From Thermoflexus hugenholtzii JAD2 (lineage in GTDB: Bacteria; Chloroflexota; Anaerolineae; Thermoflexales; Thermoflexaceae), in contig NZ_FYEK01000072.1 in assembly GCF_900187885.1 (NCBI RefSeq), positions 1 through 56,690 on the forward strand: a DNA stretch of 56,690 nucleotides, in the 5' to 3' direction. The notes beneath the pieces were generated by a model. That model did not search any database, was not told where the DNA came from, and worked only from the letters and a program-made list of their open reading frames with translations. The position numbers and the translations under genes were made by a program. Each line of letters begins with the position of its first letter. Within the stretch, counting starts at the first letter, position 1. This document shows, piece after piece, positions 53,693 through 56,690 of this stretch.

Positions 53693-53935
53693 CTATGAGA
53701 GGTGTCGAAGCTGCTCCCGCCCCCGGGCGGTGAGGGCGACCAGCGGCCCGCCCCGGACGTTCCGGAGCTCGATCAGCCCCTCCGCTTCCAGCTCCTCCAG
53801 GACCGGGCGGATCTCATCGACGAACGATAGGGTGAGGGCGGCCAGCTCGATGGGCAGGGCCGCTCCCCGGCGCTGCAGGGCCTGTAGGATCTCCCGACGC
53901 AAACGGTTGTGCAGGGCAGAGGCCTGGGCGGACAT
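53693..53935 (-). CDS. Small winged-helix transcriptional regulator (MarR/ArsR-like)
   Basis: An 80-residue protein with a winged helix-turn-helix: LHNRLRREILQALQRRGAAL, a recognition helix in ALTLSFVDEIRPVLEELEAE, and the wing GLIELRNVRGGPLVALTARG. ATG 53935 is preferred; GTG 53944, closer to GAGG, is possible. A palindromic element covers the predicted transcription start. The gene points away from the STAND NTPase and might control it. Confidence 0.65.
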   Translation of the reverse strand: MSAQASALHNRLRREILQALQRRGAALPIELAALTLSFVDEIRPVLEELEAEGLIELRNVRGGPLVALTARGREQLRHLS

Positions 53936-53954
53936 GGCATCCACGCATCCTCGG

Positions 53955-53982
53955 TGTGGGCAACGCTCGCGGTTGCCCCACA
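53955..53982 (-). promoter_or_regulatory. Palindromic leader/operator of the winged-helix gene
   Basis: Near-perfect palindrome TGTGGGCAACG-CTCG-CGGTTGCCCCACA region, with a one-base bulge, starting at about +1 of the promoter at 53988-54016. Such placement suits autoregulation. Confidence 0.5.
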
Positions 53983-53987
53983 CCCCC

Positions 53988-54016
53988 ATTGTAACGAAGG
54001 ACGAGAGGCCCGGCAA
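53988..54016 (-). promoter_or_regulatory. Promoter of the winged-helix gene
   Basis: Minus strand -35 TTGCCG (54016-54011), 17-bp spacer, -10 TACAAT (53993-53988). Confidence 0.55.
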
Positions 54017-54071
54017 TCCGGATGGCGTGGAGGGATGTCTCCCAAAATCGTCGGAAGCCCAGCCCGATGTA

Positions 54072-54099
54072 GTAGGGGCGACCGGCCGGTCGCCCCTGC
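54072..54099. repeat. REP palindrome, copy 4
   Basis: GTAGGGGCGACCG...CGGTCGCCCCTGC, 28 bp, same family as the copies at 577-1239 but with a shifted inner stem and one end mismatch. It lies between the winged-helix gene and the STAND NTPase. Confidence 0.75.
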
Positions 54100-54226
54100 C
54101 CCATCCCCCCACGGCCCTGAAAAACCGGAACGCCCCGGACGTGGAGCGGGACCGCCGGCGATGTTTCCTTCCGCTGGAGCCCCGCGCAGCCCGCGCTCTG
54201 CAACCTTCCCAACGCCTTCATTCCGT

Positions 54227-54232
54227 TATAAT
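54227..54232 (+). promoter_or_regulatory. -10 element of the STAND NTPase gene
   Basis: TATAAT at 54227-54232, 34 nt before ATG 54266. The -35 region (CCTTCC) is poor. The 54100-54226 stretch shows no other element. Confidence 0.5.
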
Positions 54233-54265
54233 CGAGGCGAAAGGACCCCGCCCCGGAGACCCTGA

Positions 54266-56690
<2,425 letters not shown>

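Overview
The window looks like chromosomal DNA from a high-GC, probably thermophilic member of the Chloroflexota (Thermoflexus/Anaerolineae-like). This is an inference from several things together: the very high GC content, Pro/Thr-rich lipoprotein and extracellular linkers, F420 enzymes, roadblock/V4R signalling genes, MutL-like ASKHA proteins in envelope-type clusters, and REP/RAYT palindromes. No rRNA or tRNA gene and no CRISPR array was seen.

Layout. 1-1.3 kb: the tail of a HEAT-repeat protein, then a REP-associated tyrosine transposase with three copies of a 29-bp palindrome. 1.5-5.2 kb (+): panB-panE-panC and coaX, pantothenate to phosphopantothenate. 5.2-12.9 kb (-): a tightly packed operon of unassigned envelope genes (small protein, three membrane proteins, zinc-ribbon membrane protein, MutL-like ATPase, KOW-like protein, LPQTG protein) with its own promoter. 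13.0-22.7 kb (-): ftsY, a nucleotidyltransferase-HEPN fusion, prfB with programmed frameshift, a MerR-type regulator, a sortase interrupted by a frameshift, a DUF6391-like protein, holA, an RlmI-like methyltransferase, a second nucleotidyltransferase-HEPN fusion, a membrane protein and a MoxR ATPase. 22.9 kb (+): a LysM/lamin-tail protein. 23.6-35.6 kb (-): three ABC importer sets (peptide DppBCDF without a binding protein, polar amino acid permease plus binding protein without an ATPase, and complete LivKHMGF). 35.9-37.5 kb (-): DUF1992 protein and a ferredoxin-NADP reductase. 37.7-45.6 kb (+): two secreted glycoside hydrolase-like proteins, a degenerate PduO-like protein, F420 genes npdG and cofE, and a CaiB-type CoA transferase. 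45.6-53.9 kb (-): a roadblock-V4R-response regulator operon, uppP, a glycosyltransferase, udk, a NERD membrane protein, fabF, and a small winged-helix regulator. 54.3 kb to the end (+): a large STAND-type P-loop NTPase with tandem 138-bp TPR repeats that runs off the window.

The best candidates for undescribed biology are: (i) the STAND-TPR NTPase, whose upstream neighbour is a divergent winged-helix gene with a palindromic leader; (ii) two unrelated single-chain MNT-HEPN fusions, an arrangement normally split into toxin and antitoxin genes; (iii) the MutL-like/zinc-ribbon/membrane operon at 5.8-12.9 kb; and (iv) an LPQTG surface protein near a sortase whose catalytic Cys lies beyond a one-base frameshift. 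All functions are read from sequence motifs; no database search was possible.
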